In this document: positions 44,809 to 55,380 of the stretch, piece by piece
Position numbering within the stretch: position 1 is the stretch's first letter
Layout of the letters: every line of letters starts with the position of its first letter
Assembly (NCBI GenBank): GCA_963556195.1
Contig: OY744517.1
Location: 86,475,714 to 86,539,713 of the forward strand
DNA from: Sepiola atlantica
Lineage: Eukaryota; Mollusca; Cephalopoda; Sepiida; Sepiolidae
Reading direction: 5' to 3'
Length of the DNA stretch: 64,000 nucleotides
Notes under the pieces: model-generated
Databases searched by the model: none
Told to the model about the DNA's origin: nothing
The model's input: the letters and a program-made list of their open reading frames with translations, nothing else
Position numbers and translations under genes: made by a program

Positions 44809-46668
44809 TTTAACTGAAAATATAAATATTATTTAATATATTTAACTGAAAATATAAACATTATTTAATATATTTAACTGAAAATATAAATATTATCTAA
44901 TATATTTAACTGAAAATATAAATATTATTTAATATATTCAACTAAAAATATAAATATTATTTAATATATTTTACTGGAAATATAAATATTATTTAATATA
45001 TTTTACTGAAAATATAAATATTATTTAATATATTTTACTGAAAATATAAATATTATTTAATATATTTTACTGAACATATAAATATTATTTAATATATTTA
45101 ACTGAAAATATAAATATTATTTAATATATTTTACTGAAAATATAAATATTATTTAATATATTTAACTGAAAATATAAATATTATTTAATATATTTAACTG
45201 AAAATATAAATATTATTTAATATATTTTACTGAAAATATAAATATTATTTAATATATTTTACTGAAAATATAAATATTATTTAACATATTTTACTGAAAA
45301 TATAAATATTATTTAATATATTTTACTGAAAATATAAATATTATTTAACATATTTTACTGAAAATATAAATATTATTTAATATATTTTACTGAAAATATA
45401 AATATTATTTAATATATTTTACTGAAAATATAAATATTATTTAATATATTTAACTGAAAATATAAATATTGTTTAATATATTTAACTGAAAATATAAATA
45501 TTATTTAATATATTTAACTGAAAATATAAATATTATTTAACATATTTAACTGAAAATATAAATATTATTTAATATATTTAACTGAAAATATAAATATTAT
45601 TTAATATATTTTACTGAAAATATAAATATTATTTAATATATTTTACTGAAAATATAAATATTATTTAACATATTTTACTGAAAATATAAATATTATTTAA
45701 TATATTTTACTGAAAATATAAATATTATTTAACATATTTTACTGAAAATATAAATATTATTTAATATATTTTACTGAAAATATAAATATTATTTAATATA
45801 TTTTACTGAAAATATAAATATTATTTAATATATTTAACTGAAAATATAAATATTGTTTAATATATTTAACTGAAAATATAAATATTATTTAATATATTTA
45901 ACTGAAAATATAAATATTATTTAACATATTTAACTGAAAATATAAATATTATTTAATATATTTAACTGAAAATATAAATATTATTTAATATATTTTACTG
46001 AAAATATAAATATTATTTAATATATTTTACTGAAAATATAAATATTATTTAACATATTTTACTGAAAATATAAATATTATTTAATATATTTTACTGAAAA
46101 TATAAATATTATTTAACATATTTTACTGAAAATATAAATATTATTTAATATATTTTACTGAAAATATAAATATTATTTAATATATTTTACTGAAAATATA
46201 AATATTATTTAATATATTTTACTGAAAATATAAATATTATTTAATATATTTAACTGAAAATATAAATATTATTTAATATATTCAACTGAAAATATAAATA
46301 TTATTTAACATATTTAACTGAAAATATAAATATTATTTAATATATTTTACTGAAAATATAAATATTATTTAATATATTTTACTGAAAATATAAATATTAT
46401 TTAATATATTTTTCTGAAAATATAAATATTATTTAACATATTTTACTGAAAATATAAATATTATTTAATATATTTTACTGAACATATAAATATTATTTAA
46501 TATATTTAACTGAAAATATAAATATTATTTAATATATTTAACTGAAAATATAAATATTATTTAACATATTTTACTGAAAATATAAATATTATTTAATATA
46601 TTCTACTGAAAATATAAATATTATTTAACATATTTTACTGAAAATATAAATATTATTTAATATATTTA
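44809..46668. repeat. 32-bp tandem array, about 58 units, with 384-bp higher-order period
   Basis: Each unit is exactly 32 bp, built from TTTAACTGAAAATATAAATA and TTATTTAATATA. Variants are TTTAACTG/TTTTACTG, AATATA/AACATA and rare single changes. The variants repeat with a 12-unit spacing. AACATA variants at 45285 and 45349 recur at 45669 and 45733, then at 46053 and 46117; a TTGTTT variant at 45471 recurs at 45855; the AACATATTTAACTG unit at 45541 recurs at 45925. The sequence is almost pure A/T with short phased A/T runs. No spacers between repeats, so not a CRISPR array. Confidence 0.97.
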
Positions 46669-46755
46669 ATAGTAACAATTTATAAAAAATTATATTTATT
46701 TATTATTTATTTTAATTACACGACACAATTGTAGAATCTAATTATTACTTCTTTT

Positions 46756-46759
<4 letters not shown>

Positions 46760-46820
<61 letters not shown>
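46760..46820. repeat. (TA)n microsatellite
   Basis: About 60 bases with one GTA interruption. Confidence 0.95.
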
Positions 46821-46997
46821 TGCCTCCCTTTCACTCTATAAAGACAATCAATACCCCCTGTAAGTGTGCTTGCATAATTAGTTAATTATAAATAAAAGAT
46901 TGCACAATCACTATCCGCACTTCTTTTGAATTTTGATACAGTGGCAAAGTCCAGAAACAATGCCGAAATAAGCAGAGAAAGACGTGTTATTTTAGAG

Positions 46998-47595
46998 CAG
47001 GGGCGGGCAACCTTTTCAGAGTGAGGGCCAGATGCGACTTTTGGAAAGAGATCGCGGGCCGGAGAAAAAAAAGAAAATCTTAGAATTACTATATTTTGTT
47101 TACATGAATAAATTGTACAAAAATTGCATTGAACACTCTACAAATCTGATATTGTTTCTCAAGAGACTTCTGTATGTGATGTTATAAAAGGCTCGACGAA
47201 GAGCCATTTTGGAATCATAAAAATAATGACGGGAGAAGTAGCAAGTTAATCCAGCATTCGTTTTGACACACCTCACATAAGTTCTCTGTTTTATGCCCTT
47301 TCCTCGTCTCTCGTTTCCTCTTTGCCTCTCTCTTTCTCTTTTTCTGTTTTTATCTCTTAATAGTTAAAGATAAATGAAATATACATCCATCATCGCTCGC
47401 TGATATTCATACATTTTTATCCCACTGTAAATCTTAATTGAAACCTACTTTTACATCTATGTTACAAAATGGTATGAGTGTTACTGGGAGGTCGGCGAGC
47501 CGGATTGCAATAATGAAGCATAGCAGGGTGGCGGGCCGAACGCTAAGCCTTTGCGGGCTGGATGTGTCCCGCGGGCCGGAGTTTGCCTGCCCCTG
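46998..47595. mobile_element. hAT-type non-autonomous transposon, 598 bp
   Basis: Left end CAGGGGCGGGCAACCTTTTC; complement of right end CAGGGGCAGGCAAACTCCGG. Inner GGGCCGG-type motifs lie near both ends. The target duplication TTTTAGAG is exact (46990-46997 and 47596-47603). CAGGGG starts and 8-bp duplications are the hAT signature. No transposase; the short frame at 47438-47671 is incidental. Confidence 0.93.
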
Positions 47596-47760
47596 TTTTA
47601 GAGTTTTCCTTCTCCTAGACTGCTTGCAAAACTATTTAATCCATATGGCATTAGTGAAAGTGATGCAATAGCCATGTCACTTCCTCTTTCATTACAATAT
47701 ATATAATTACTATTTTATTTATATACAGATGTAATATTATAAAGTAATATAATATATTAT

Positions 47761-47978
47761 GTAGAATTTGAAATATTCGGACTACTGTTCTCATCTTGGG
47801 TGTTATTATCACAACGTTTCGGCCGATGTAACCTCCGACCTTCTTCAGGTGTACTTTGACAGAAAGATTCCCAAGTTCGACAAAGTACACCTGAAGATGG
47901 TCGGAGGTTACATCGGCCGAAACGTTGTGATAAAAACACTCAAGATGAGAACAGTAGTCCGGATATTCCAAATTCTAC
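47761..47978. mobile_element. Snap-back pair of 98-bp arms with hammerhead-like cores
   Basis: Arms 47761-47858 and 47881-47978 are near-perfect inverted copies with a 22-nt loop. Each arm reads (outward) CACCTGAAGA, GGTCGGAGGTTACATCGGCC, GAAACGTTGTGATAA. The GGTCG/CGGCC helix and GAAACG match hammerhead stem II and the 3' core, with one extra base (A or T) after CTGAAGA. Diverged relatives lie at 9830-10335 and 54540-54665. Likely Penelope-type terminal repeats. Confidence 0.8.
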
Positions 47979-47992
47979 AAATTGTCAACCCT

Positions 47993-48049
47993 CATCTAAA
48001 AAATTCTGAAACATAATATGATATATTATGTTTCAGAATTTTTTAGATG
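47993..48049. repeat. Perfect 27-bp palindrome
   Basis: The arm CATCTAAAAAATTCTGAAAC plus ATAATAT is followed after GAT by its exact complement. Placed 15 bp beyond the snap-back pair; the CATCT...ATTCTGAAAC string also follows the right arm at 10330. Confidence 0.95.
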
Positions 48050-48202
48050 ATGTATGTATGATATTATGTATGTATCTTTTTAGTATTTACTTCAACAGTG
48101 CTCAGTACGTGAGTAGAGCTTAGTAGCAGTATGAAAATAGATTTATGGGAAGTAAGCTTCACATAACGTTTATGTTTCATTTCCGGGAAATAATCAGGCA
48201 TA

Positions 48203-48267
<65 letters not shown>

Positions 48268-48298
48268 TACACTTACAGTGCTCTACTTTGTGTGTTTG

Positions 48299-48360
<62 letters not shown>
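48203..48360. repeat. Two (TA)n tracts flanking an inverted repeat
   Basis: TA at 48203-48266 and 48303-48360. TACAGTGCTCTACTTTGTGT (48281-48300) and its approximate complement ACACAACGTAGAGCACTGTA (48367-48386) flank the second tract, so it can form the tip of a hairpin. Confidence 0.9.
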
Positions 48361-48364
<4 letters not shown>

Positions 48365-48427
48365 AACACACAACGTAGAGCACTGTAAGTTTAGTATTAA
48401 CACAGCATGACGTCACTAGCTTTAATT

Positions 48428-48687
48428 GCATCGTTCCTTCCATTAAAGAAGTAGAACGCTCTAGACGTTATAGCCGCCGATAAAGTGTTAAAATTATCAC
48501 AGTTTACTCGCTATTTAAAATTGGCCGTGTGGTTAAGGCGTCGGATTTGAGTTGCAAAATACTCGTATGTCGGGGTTTCGAATTGCATGACCGGTAGTGA
48601 ATAGTCATATCTCTATGCTGATGAGTCCCGATTATTAAAAAGGACGAAACGTATACGTACTTAGATAATAAACAATAACAAATATTT

Positions 48688-48698
<11 letters not shown>
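48428..48698 (+). mobile_element. tRNA-like/hammerhead retroposon, copy B
   Basis: Colinear with copy A (31665-31930, minus strand): TGCATCGTTC, the GTTAAAATTATCACAG string, an A-box-like TGGCCGTGTGG with one mismatch (48522-48532), GGTTAAGGCG as in class II tRNAs, a B-box-like GGTTTCGAATTG (about 48574), a hammerhead, then ATAATAAAC and ATATTTATTATA. No coding capacity. (TA)n follows. Copies A and B differ at many positions, so they are not products of one recent event. Confidence 0.85.
48612..48667 (+). ncRNA. Type I hammerhead ribozyme B
   Basis: TCTATG (stem I), CTGATGA (48618-48624), stem II GTCC...GGAC with a 13-base loop (48625-48645), GAAA (48646-48649), 3-bp stem III ACG-TATA-CGT, then the cleavage-site A (48659) and the stem I return CTTAGA. 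The invariant core is intact. Stem I has one U-U mismatch at the second pair, so it is weaker than copy A. Predicted cleavage falls between 48659 and 48660. Confidence 0.88.
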
Positions 48699-48736
<38 letters not shown>

Positions 48737-49049
48737 ACAGAAATAAAGAATGCTGGTGACTTATTTTATTTTTTATATTACCTCCTTCATTTTATGCATT
48801 CCATTGCTAAACTTTTGAACGTTTGTTTCAAATGTATTTCAAGCTTTTGCTTTTCTGATGAGAGGGAAATCGTACTCGTGGCTTCTTGAGTGCATCTTAT
48901 TTTTTTGCCGACCGATTTAAACAGATCTCTATTAAGTATCAAAATATACATACAAATCGGGTTTTGTTGGTACTTTTCATTTTTGAAATCAGGTTTAAAT
49001 AGTATTTCAATCTTTGAAGTCTTATTGTATATATATATATCCTCTTCTC

Positions 49050-49485
49050 TCCGCTGCAACCTCTTTCTCGCAGAAGAGAGCTTGCTAGCCTTTCTCTATT
49101 CTATTGTCATTGCGCTCCAATCTATGCCCCCCCCCGTGTACAACATTCACTACAAAAACTCGTCTAGCTACAGCCACTGTAAATTATTTTTCTTTCTTCC
49201 TCTGTGTACATAAAACTAAACGGAACTTTCATGAGCAAAGTTTGTTTCAAAGAACTACTCGTCTGTGGAACACAATACCACATATCTGCTTTCTAGCTGC
49301 CTACAACAGGGTCGTTTTCGAGTCCAATGTTAACAGATTCTTGTTGAGCCGTTCTCTTAGGTAATAAAAATTCTGCCCAGTTTCAATCATTGGCATCAAT
49401 CTTCAAGTGACGTCTCATTGTCCACCTGACAAACTCATTAACCCTTATCCTCGAGTGGCCTTTGGGCCTTGATTAGCGGTGGCTC
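49050..49485 (+). pseudogene. LINE ORF2 C-terminus and 3' UTR, family D
   Basis: The frame ending at 49364 closes with QSLFQRTTRLWNTIPHICFL, then NRVVFESNVNRFLLSRSLR, a typical end of a non-LTR retrotransposon ORF2 (RLWN-(T/S)IP motif). The 3' UTR follows, with CAAACTCATTAACCCTTATC and GTGGCCTTTGGGCCTTGATT. It is the best preserved of the three family D copies. Upstream coding is out of frame, and the element is 5'-truncated. Confidence 0.75.
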
Positions 49486-49496
49486 TTTAGTACATG

Positions 49497-49759
<263 letters not shown>

Positions 49760-49788
49760 AAGGAAGGATGAGAGTAATCCGACGTAAT

Positions 49789-50029
49789 GGGAGATGAAAA
49801 AGGAAAAACCAAGAGATATTTTTTATATATTCATCCACGTTTCGTCTTTATTGTAAGACTTCCTCGGGATGATAATTTTAAGAAAAACTACTTTTTCTCA
49901 TCAACCCAATATTTCGATGTACTTGCATGACATTTTTCTTAAAATTATCATCCTGAGGAAGTCTTACAATAAAGACGAAACGTTGATGAATATATAAAAA
50001 ATATCTCTTGGTTTTTCCTTTTTCATCTC

Positions 50030-50031
<2 letters not shown>
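49789..50031. mobile_element. Snap-back pair of 99-bp arms with hammerhead-like cores
   Basis: Arms 49789-49887 and 49933-50031 are inverted copies with a 45-nt loop. The right arm on the plus strand shows CTGAGGA (49953-49959), A, GTCTT-ACAATA-AAGAC (stem II), GAAA (49977-49980), CGTTGATGAA. The left arm has CCGAGGA in its core. A degenerate relative lies at 6150-6260. (TA)n lies on both sides. Confidence 0.8.

Positions 50032-50032
<1 letters not shown>

Positions 50033-50118
<86 letters not shown>
50033..50118. repeat. (TA)n then (GA)n
   Basis: TA to about 50088, then GA to 50118. Confidence 0.95.
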
Positions 50119-50119
<1 letters not shown>

Positions 50120-50121
<2 letters not shown>

Positions 50122-50885
50122 GTACCTGGTGAACCAATTAACTAATTTGGTCCAAATATTTAGTCTAAACTAGAACTGAAGAAAAGAAATACATTGGAGA
50201 CTCCATAATTTTCACATAAAAGGAAAAAAAAATTGCATCACCAACCGGATTTGAACACATTTTTTTATACCAGGTTGTGTTGCAAAAGTATTTTCCAATG
50301 GAAAAAATGTGGAGTATTAAACTCGAGTGAAAAAAAGATATGAAGAAACAAGTGTCAAATTTCAACAAAAAAAATAATAGATATTCATGGAGGTTGGAGA
50401 CACTCCAAGAAATTATGGTATTTTAGTATTAACCTTAGATTGGGTTGAAAATAAAAAAAAGGATATTCGATGATGCAATCGGTTATACAGGAAAGGATAT
50501 CATATTTTGAAAAGAGAGAGGAAGGAAAAAAGACAGTTCATGAAATAGAAATTGTGAAAATGCAAAAAAAAAATTCACTGCAGAACTTGATAACTAGAAA
50601 ATAATAAAAATAATAATAAAAAAGAGATCCATGGCTGTTTTTCGAATATTATTTAAAATAAAAACATGACCATATTCTTTACTGGTCTGAAGATTCCTGG
50701 ACTACAAACCCGAGTTTAACCGTTGCTGGAAAAGTATTGGACTATGTGCATTTAATTTCATAAATATATTTGAACCATGGAGTAATAGAATATATATTTT
50801 AGAGAGCTTTCGACCTAACTGCTAGGACCCCCCCGAAAACATTTAGGAATAAAAAAATTCTAAGGTAGAAGAAAGCCCCCAAAAT
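50120..50885. other. Unannotated stretch
   Basis: A-rich, no feature recognised. Confidence 0.3.
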
Positions 50886-50887
50886 AT

Positions 50888-51970
50888 ATTGTTAGATATT
50901 GGACGGGTGGATCATCTAGTATATAATTTAGTTAGTTGAGAATAACAGGAATTGGAACAGCTGAGAAGTTTACAGAGGCAACTTGATGACCCCAAGTTGA
51001 GAATTGCTTAGGCTGTTGGAATGTACTAAAAAATATGACGTCATATGGCTCAAAGGGAGAGGATGATATAAAAGAGAGTCGATTTGGAAGCGTTCGGACG
51101 TGTAAGGACATGGGCTGAGAACAGTAGCGTGGTGGCAGGGGGGCGGGGGGGCAGGCCCCCCCCAGCCAAGGTTTCTGGGGGGCGCCAAAATGGGGTTTTA
51201 GGGGGCGCACCCTTTGTAGGAGACCTAAGAAAATTTAAAATAAAGACCTTAATAAACACAATTTTGTTCCATTTCAGAGAATGGCATGGGACCAAACAGT
51301 GAGTGACTCGCTCTCCGATCCAAACCTCTCCTCTAGCTGACCTTTCTTCTCGACATGTCATAAAACAAGTTTAATGATCAAATACTAGAATTTAGCACTG
51401 TTTATTGGAGCAGATTTAGGGAAAACAGAAGTCTGGAAGGCCATTTTCCTGCCATCTGGGATTTTGAAGATCAAAATTTTCTCCACAGCGCCCAACCATG
51501 GTGGGCACCGCTGACAGAGGAGGGGGAGAAGAAGTTAATACCATCAGGCAGGCACGGCCCCAAGGGGGCATTGTCCCCCCCCCCCAAAGATGATTTTTGT
51601 TCCGTAATGCCCAAAAAAAACTCGAGAGAAAGGCAATTCTTTAACATAAAGTAATGCATTTTAGTGCTAAAAAATGCATCAACGGGGCCATCTGGAGGCC
51701 TTAAAATGGCAAAAGACCCCCAGCTGCATTTTTTCGCGACTTCGTCGCTCATATTCGGGGGGGGGGGGGCGCCAAATCAGTGATTGGCCCCTGTAGCCAT
51801 CAACCTCCCACCATGCTACTGCCTGAGAAGATATAACTAATTAATGATTTCGATCTCTTTCTTTTTGTCTTCACCCTTACACTGGTCAGTGATTTTAAAC
51901 GAAGATCATGTCGAATAAACTATTGCTATCTTCTATCAGCTTTGTGTTGAGTTAGTCGTTTTGAAAGTAT
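50888..51970 (+). mobile_element. Candidate LTR interrupted by a hAT element
   Basis: A TGTTAGATATTGG start, a CRE palindrome TGACGTCA (51036-51043), a TATA box TATAAAAG (51067-51074) and, beyond the hAT insertion, AATAAA at 51914-51919 follow in the order of U3-R-U5. Removing the hAT leaves about 375 bp. Downstream at 52206-52335 a 43-codon frame, NREAAAIVLEGDPNILEEV then LRGKTLKPNRIK, could be a gag scrap. No second LTR or primer-binding site was found, so the call is tentative. Confidence 0.4.
51122..51821. mobile_element. hAT-type non-autonomous transposon, 700 bp
   Basis: Left end CAGTAGCGTGGTGGCAG; complement of right end CAGTAGCATGGTGGGAG. The target duplication is GCTGAGAA (51114-51121) versus CCTGAGAA (51822-51829), 7 of 8 identical. 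Long G and C runs near the ends (51138-51185, 51580-51592, 51757-51768) are characteristic of this group. No transposase; proline-rich frames here are incidental. Confidence 0.85.
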
Positions 51971-52419
51971 GAATAAGAAGGTTTAATTTCAGGTTGTAAT
52001 TCACTTAGTCTGGAAGGATCACTGCAGAAAAGATGAATGACCGGCAACCAAGGTATGAATAACTTTTGTGAACGTTAATGCTTCTGTAATGATTACGGCC
52101 ATTTGTAGCATGTATGACACAAGGTTGTGAACGCAACATTATGATTGTGCGATATAAACAAATTCTATAGATTTTGGATCTTTTGATGCAAGAAGAAATT
52201 ATATAATGGTTAAACCGTGAGGCTGCTGCAATTGTACTTGAAGGGGATCCCAACATTTTGGAAGAAGTAGACAAATGTATAGTGCGTTTCGTTGAGTTGA
52301 GAGGGAAGACTTTAAAACCAAATAGAATAAAATAAGTTACCAGTCCTTAACTCAATCCAAGAGTGAGGACATTCAATGAAGGAAGCAACTGGCAAAAATG
52401 ATAGAAGGGAGAACCAAAG

Positions 52420-52975
52420 GAAACATTTGTTGTGAGAGTTGAGGACATGCATCGCATGGAGAGAAATGATATGAGAACGATACGATAGATGTGTAATGTG
52501 AGTCTTAAAGACAGGCTTAGATCTGATGACAGAGAATGATTAAATCTGGATATTATAGGGAGATGTGTGTAAAACAGGAGACTTTGTGGGTTTGATCATA
52601 TTGAAAGAATAAATGAGTTATTGGGTTAGTAGATCTTAAACAGTGTAGCTGGAGTATGACAAGGAAAACATGGGAGGAAGTGATAAGGATGAAGTTTAGA
52701 GAAAGTTGGGTTTACTTTCAACAGCCTCGTAACTTTCGCTTCCCTTATTTTGTCCTTTAGTCCTCATATTCCGTGAGCGATGTTTCTGACAAAGGGGGAA
52801 AAATTGCTGTTTTCTGAGTCGGAAGCTATCCATCTAACACTTATTGTGTGAAGCGACATCCATAAAAAAAAGAAGAGATACGTTAATTTGGAAGTCAATT
52901 TCTAAAAGCCGTCCAACACATGCCAGCATGTCAAATGGACGTTAAACCGAATATGATGATGATGATGATGATTCA
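52420..52975 (+). pseudogene. RTE-type LINE 3' end, plus strand, interrupted
   Basis: GTTGAGGACATGCATCGCAT, CTTAGATCTGATGACAGAG, CAAGGAAAACATGGGAGGAA, then after an interruption GAAGTCAATTTCTAAAAGCC, the 3' UTR and (ATG)n at 52955-52970. Repeat Y is inserted in reverse at about 52710-52875 and replaces roughly 45 bp of LINE sequence. Confidence 0.8.
52715..52875 (-). repeat. Repeat Y, copy 2, nested in RTE LINE
   Basis: Reverse complement of 36363-36500, with CCCCCTTTGTCAGAAACATC and TGAGGACTAAAGGACAAAAT preserved. An A-rich run (52864-52873) at one end suggests retroposition. Confidence 0.6.
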
Positions 52976-52979
52976 TCGA

Positions 52980-54090
52980 AAATTCCAAGAAATAAGAACT
53001 ATTTTCAATAATATTGCCAGGCAATTAAGCTAAAGCCTCACATATATAAAAGAGAAGTTTATTGTGATTTGTATACTGTTAACTACCCAACCTATTTTTA
53101 ACAAAGAACCAAATCTGACACAGCTTTATAAAAAAACTATCTGTATTTACCCGGCGTTACCCGGATTGTGAAACAGAATATTTATTGTGATTTTTGATAT
53201 ATATCTTATGTACACAGTTAAAATGAACGGAAGAGCAAAAAGGCCAACACCCATTTCACTTTAAATAATCTATGTGAATGAATTAGGAATTAGCATGTAG
53301 TGGTTTTGAACATAGATTTAAAAGACGTGACTCACCTTTCACTGGAAAGCGATAATAAATTGCATTGATTTACGTTCCTTAAAAATCATCAAAGTTTGTT
53401 TGTTTACGTTCCATTTATACAAACGAACTTCGATGATTTAAGCAAAAAGAAATCTAAGTTTAATTTTAAAAAATCACTTTCAGTCAATGAAGTCTACAGT
53501 AATTTAAATGCATTTTCAGTTTTATGCCTCCACTATTTTGCAACAAACACAACGATTGGTTAAAACGATTACAAATTATGTCGATTAACTAATCAAAACT
53601 GTTGGAATTTATTAAAGCCACTGATTGGCTGTTGCCATGTCTCTTAAGGGCCTCACGGATTGGATGTCAGGCATTGCAACCCCAATTCCCTTAGGTGTCA
53701 CGTGAGCCAGCCCTTAAAAAACCCTTGCACACGGCATACCGTCTCTTTTTCGACGACTCCGCTCAAGTCAGCAACACATCGGCTGGTCTCCTCAGTGACA
53801 ACAGCCCACGACGGCAGTCGCAGAGAATGACCTCCCGTCGTTACCCGAACTCTATACAGATAAGTTCACGCGAACCACGTTTTCGCAAACCCCTTCTCAA
53901 ATTCACCAATGCCTAACTGAACTTTGAAAACTCTGTTGTAAATATTCTATCACTCCACCTTTATCTTTCTTAGTAAAATTGCTGTGAAACTGCATTCTAG
54001 TCTTTTGTGTTCCTTCTCTCGGGCTTTCGTCCTATATCTCTCTTTTGATGATTTATCTGCACATTGTTACCCCATTCTCACGTGTGAGAA
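52980..54090. other. Unannotated stretch with promoter-like patch
   Basis: 53600-53730 has two ATTGG (CCAAT complement) boxes, a CACGTG E-box at 53700 and a TTAAAAAAC TATA-like string. The frame at 53695-53916 that follows lacks an ATG start and any known domain. The CCCGGCGTTACCCGG string near 53150 is of a kind seen at mollusc transposon ends. None is a firm call. Confidence 0.25.
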
Positions 54091-54094
54091 TTGA

Positions 54095-54255
54095 ACTTTA
54101 TTTACAGGATTATTTTAATCCCAACAAGACTGAGGCAATTTATATTTTTGTTCCAATCCAGAGTGCTTCTTTTTAGGGAGCTGGATTTTCCCTACATTAA
54201 AAACCGACGACCTTGTGTCTAACACTGGCATCGTGAGGAGGCAAGTAAATAGAAA
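54095..54255 (+). mobile_element. SINE family 2
   Basis: GAGTGCTTCTTTTTAGGGAG, CTGGATTTTCCC, CATTAAAAACCG, then CCTTGTGTCTAACACTGG and GTGAGGAGGCAAGTAAATAG. Other copies are at 63745-63860 (minus) and 11278-11352 (truncated). The last ~45 bp resemble the tail of the U2-headed SINEs. The head is not identified. Confidence 0.65.
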
Positions 54256-54539
54256 CATTCGCATTGTATATGCTTTTTTTCTTACACTAAAAATGACTTT
54301 TTAAAAATATTATTATTATGCACAATAAAAAAAACTTTGAACATTTTAATCCCAACAAAACATGGCTGAGAGAAAAGCCAAACTAGAACCGGTGCATACA
54401 AAAAATACGTTTCCTGAGTGAGAGAGAAGAGCTCCTCCTCCCTCCTCTTAATAATTAACACATGGTTGCAGCAACGAGAATAGTTTACACCCGTGGAATA
54501 AATAAATGGTTCAGTTCAACATTCTGTATAGGTTCCCAA

Positions 54540-54665
54540 GTTCGACATAAAAATTCCCAAGTTCGAAAGGATGCACTTGACGAAAGTCAGAGGTTACATT
54601 GACCGAAACATTGTGAAAATTACAACCAAGATGAGAAAAGTTGTCTCAATGATACAAATTATCTG
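54540..54665 (+). repeat. Hammerhead-like arm (Penelope type), degenerate
   Basis: AAATTCCCAAGTTCGA, ACTTGACGAAAGTCAGAGGTT (with the CTGANGA core decayed), ACATTGACCGAAACATTGTG, then AACCAAGATGAGAA. Single arm homologous to the right arm at 47881-47978. Confidence 0.6.
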
Positions 54666-54669
54666 TTAT

Positions 54670-55010
54670 TCGGAAGCACAAATGAGCACTTTGTTCTCAG
54701 AACCACTTTACATTTGATTTGAACAAAGAACATCAGCATGGCTACACATGGCGGCGAGTTCATACGAACAACATTCATTACGACGTTGTTTTAAAGCTCA
54801 AACGAGAAAGAGCATGTGAAAAAGAAATGTTTTCAACGGAGGCGCTATCACTTGTGTTTCAAATTAATTGATTTAGTATTGGTCAGAGAATAGGAAAGTC
54901 AGAGCACTTCCTCAAGGAAAAATGAGATTTGTTCGATTGGAACTTTCACCGGATAATTGTAAAGTGATTTTATCTCGGAAATAGAGAAAAATCAATAGCA
55001 AGTGAAAATC
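54670..55010. other. Unannotated stretch
   Basis: No feature recognised. Confidence 0.3.
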
Positions 55011-55016
55011 TCTTGC

Positions 55017-55300
55017 ACTTTCTCACTTTCTCTCTCTCTCAATCTCTCTCTCTCTCACACTTTTCTCTCTCAATCTCTCTCACTCTCTCTCTCTCTCTCC
55101 CTCACTTTCTCTCTCACTCTCTCTCTCTCACTTTCTCTCTCTCTCTCTATCTCTCTCACTCTCTCTCTCACTTTCTCTCTCTCTCTATCTCTCTCACTCT
55201 CTCTCTCTCACTTTCTCTCTCTATATATATCTCTCTCTCACTTTCTCTCTTTCTCTCACTCACTTTCTCTCACTTTCTTTCTCTCACTCTCTCTGTGTCA
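55017..55300. repeat. (CT)n-rich low-complexity tract
   Basis: About 280 bp of CTCTCT, CTCACTTT and CTCTAT words. Ser/Leu frames are artefacts. Confidence 0.95.
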
Positions 55301-55380
55301 ATATCATGATTAAAGTTACCCAACATTGCCCAGTCAGAAATGAACGCCAGGTTCAACTTACGATCATGTAATTGTACTTT

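Noticed and set aside
44809..46668. Regularly spaced repeats that could suggest a CRISPR array
   Set aside because: Units are contiguous 32-bp repeats with no variable spacers, and the context is eukaryotic.
53695..53916. Arginine/serine-rich 73-codon gene behind a CCAAT/E-box patch
   Set aside because: No ATG start, no recognised domain and no evidence of splicing. Kept only as a weak promoter-like note.
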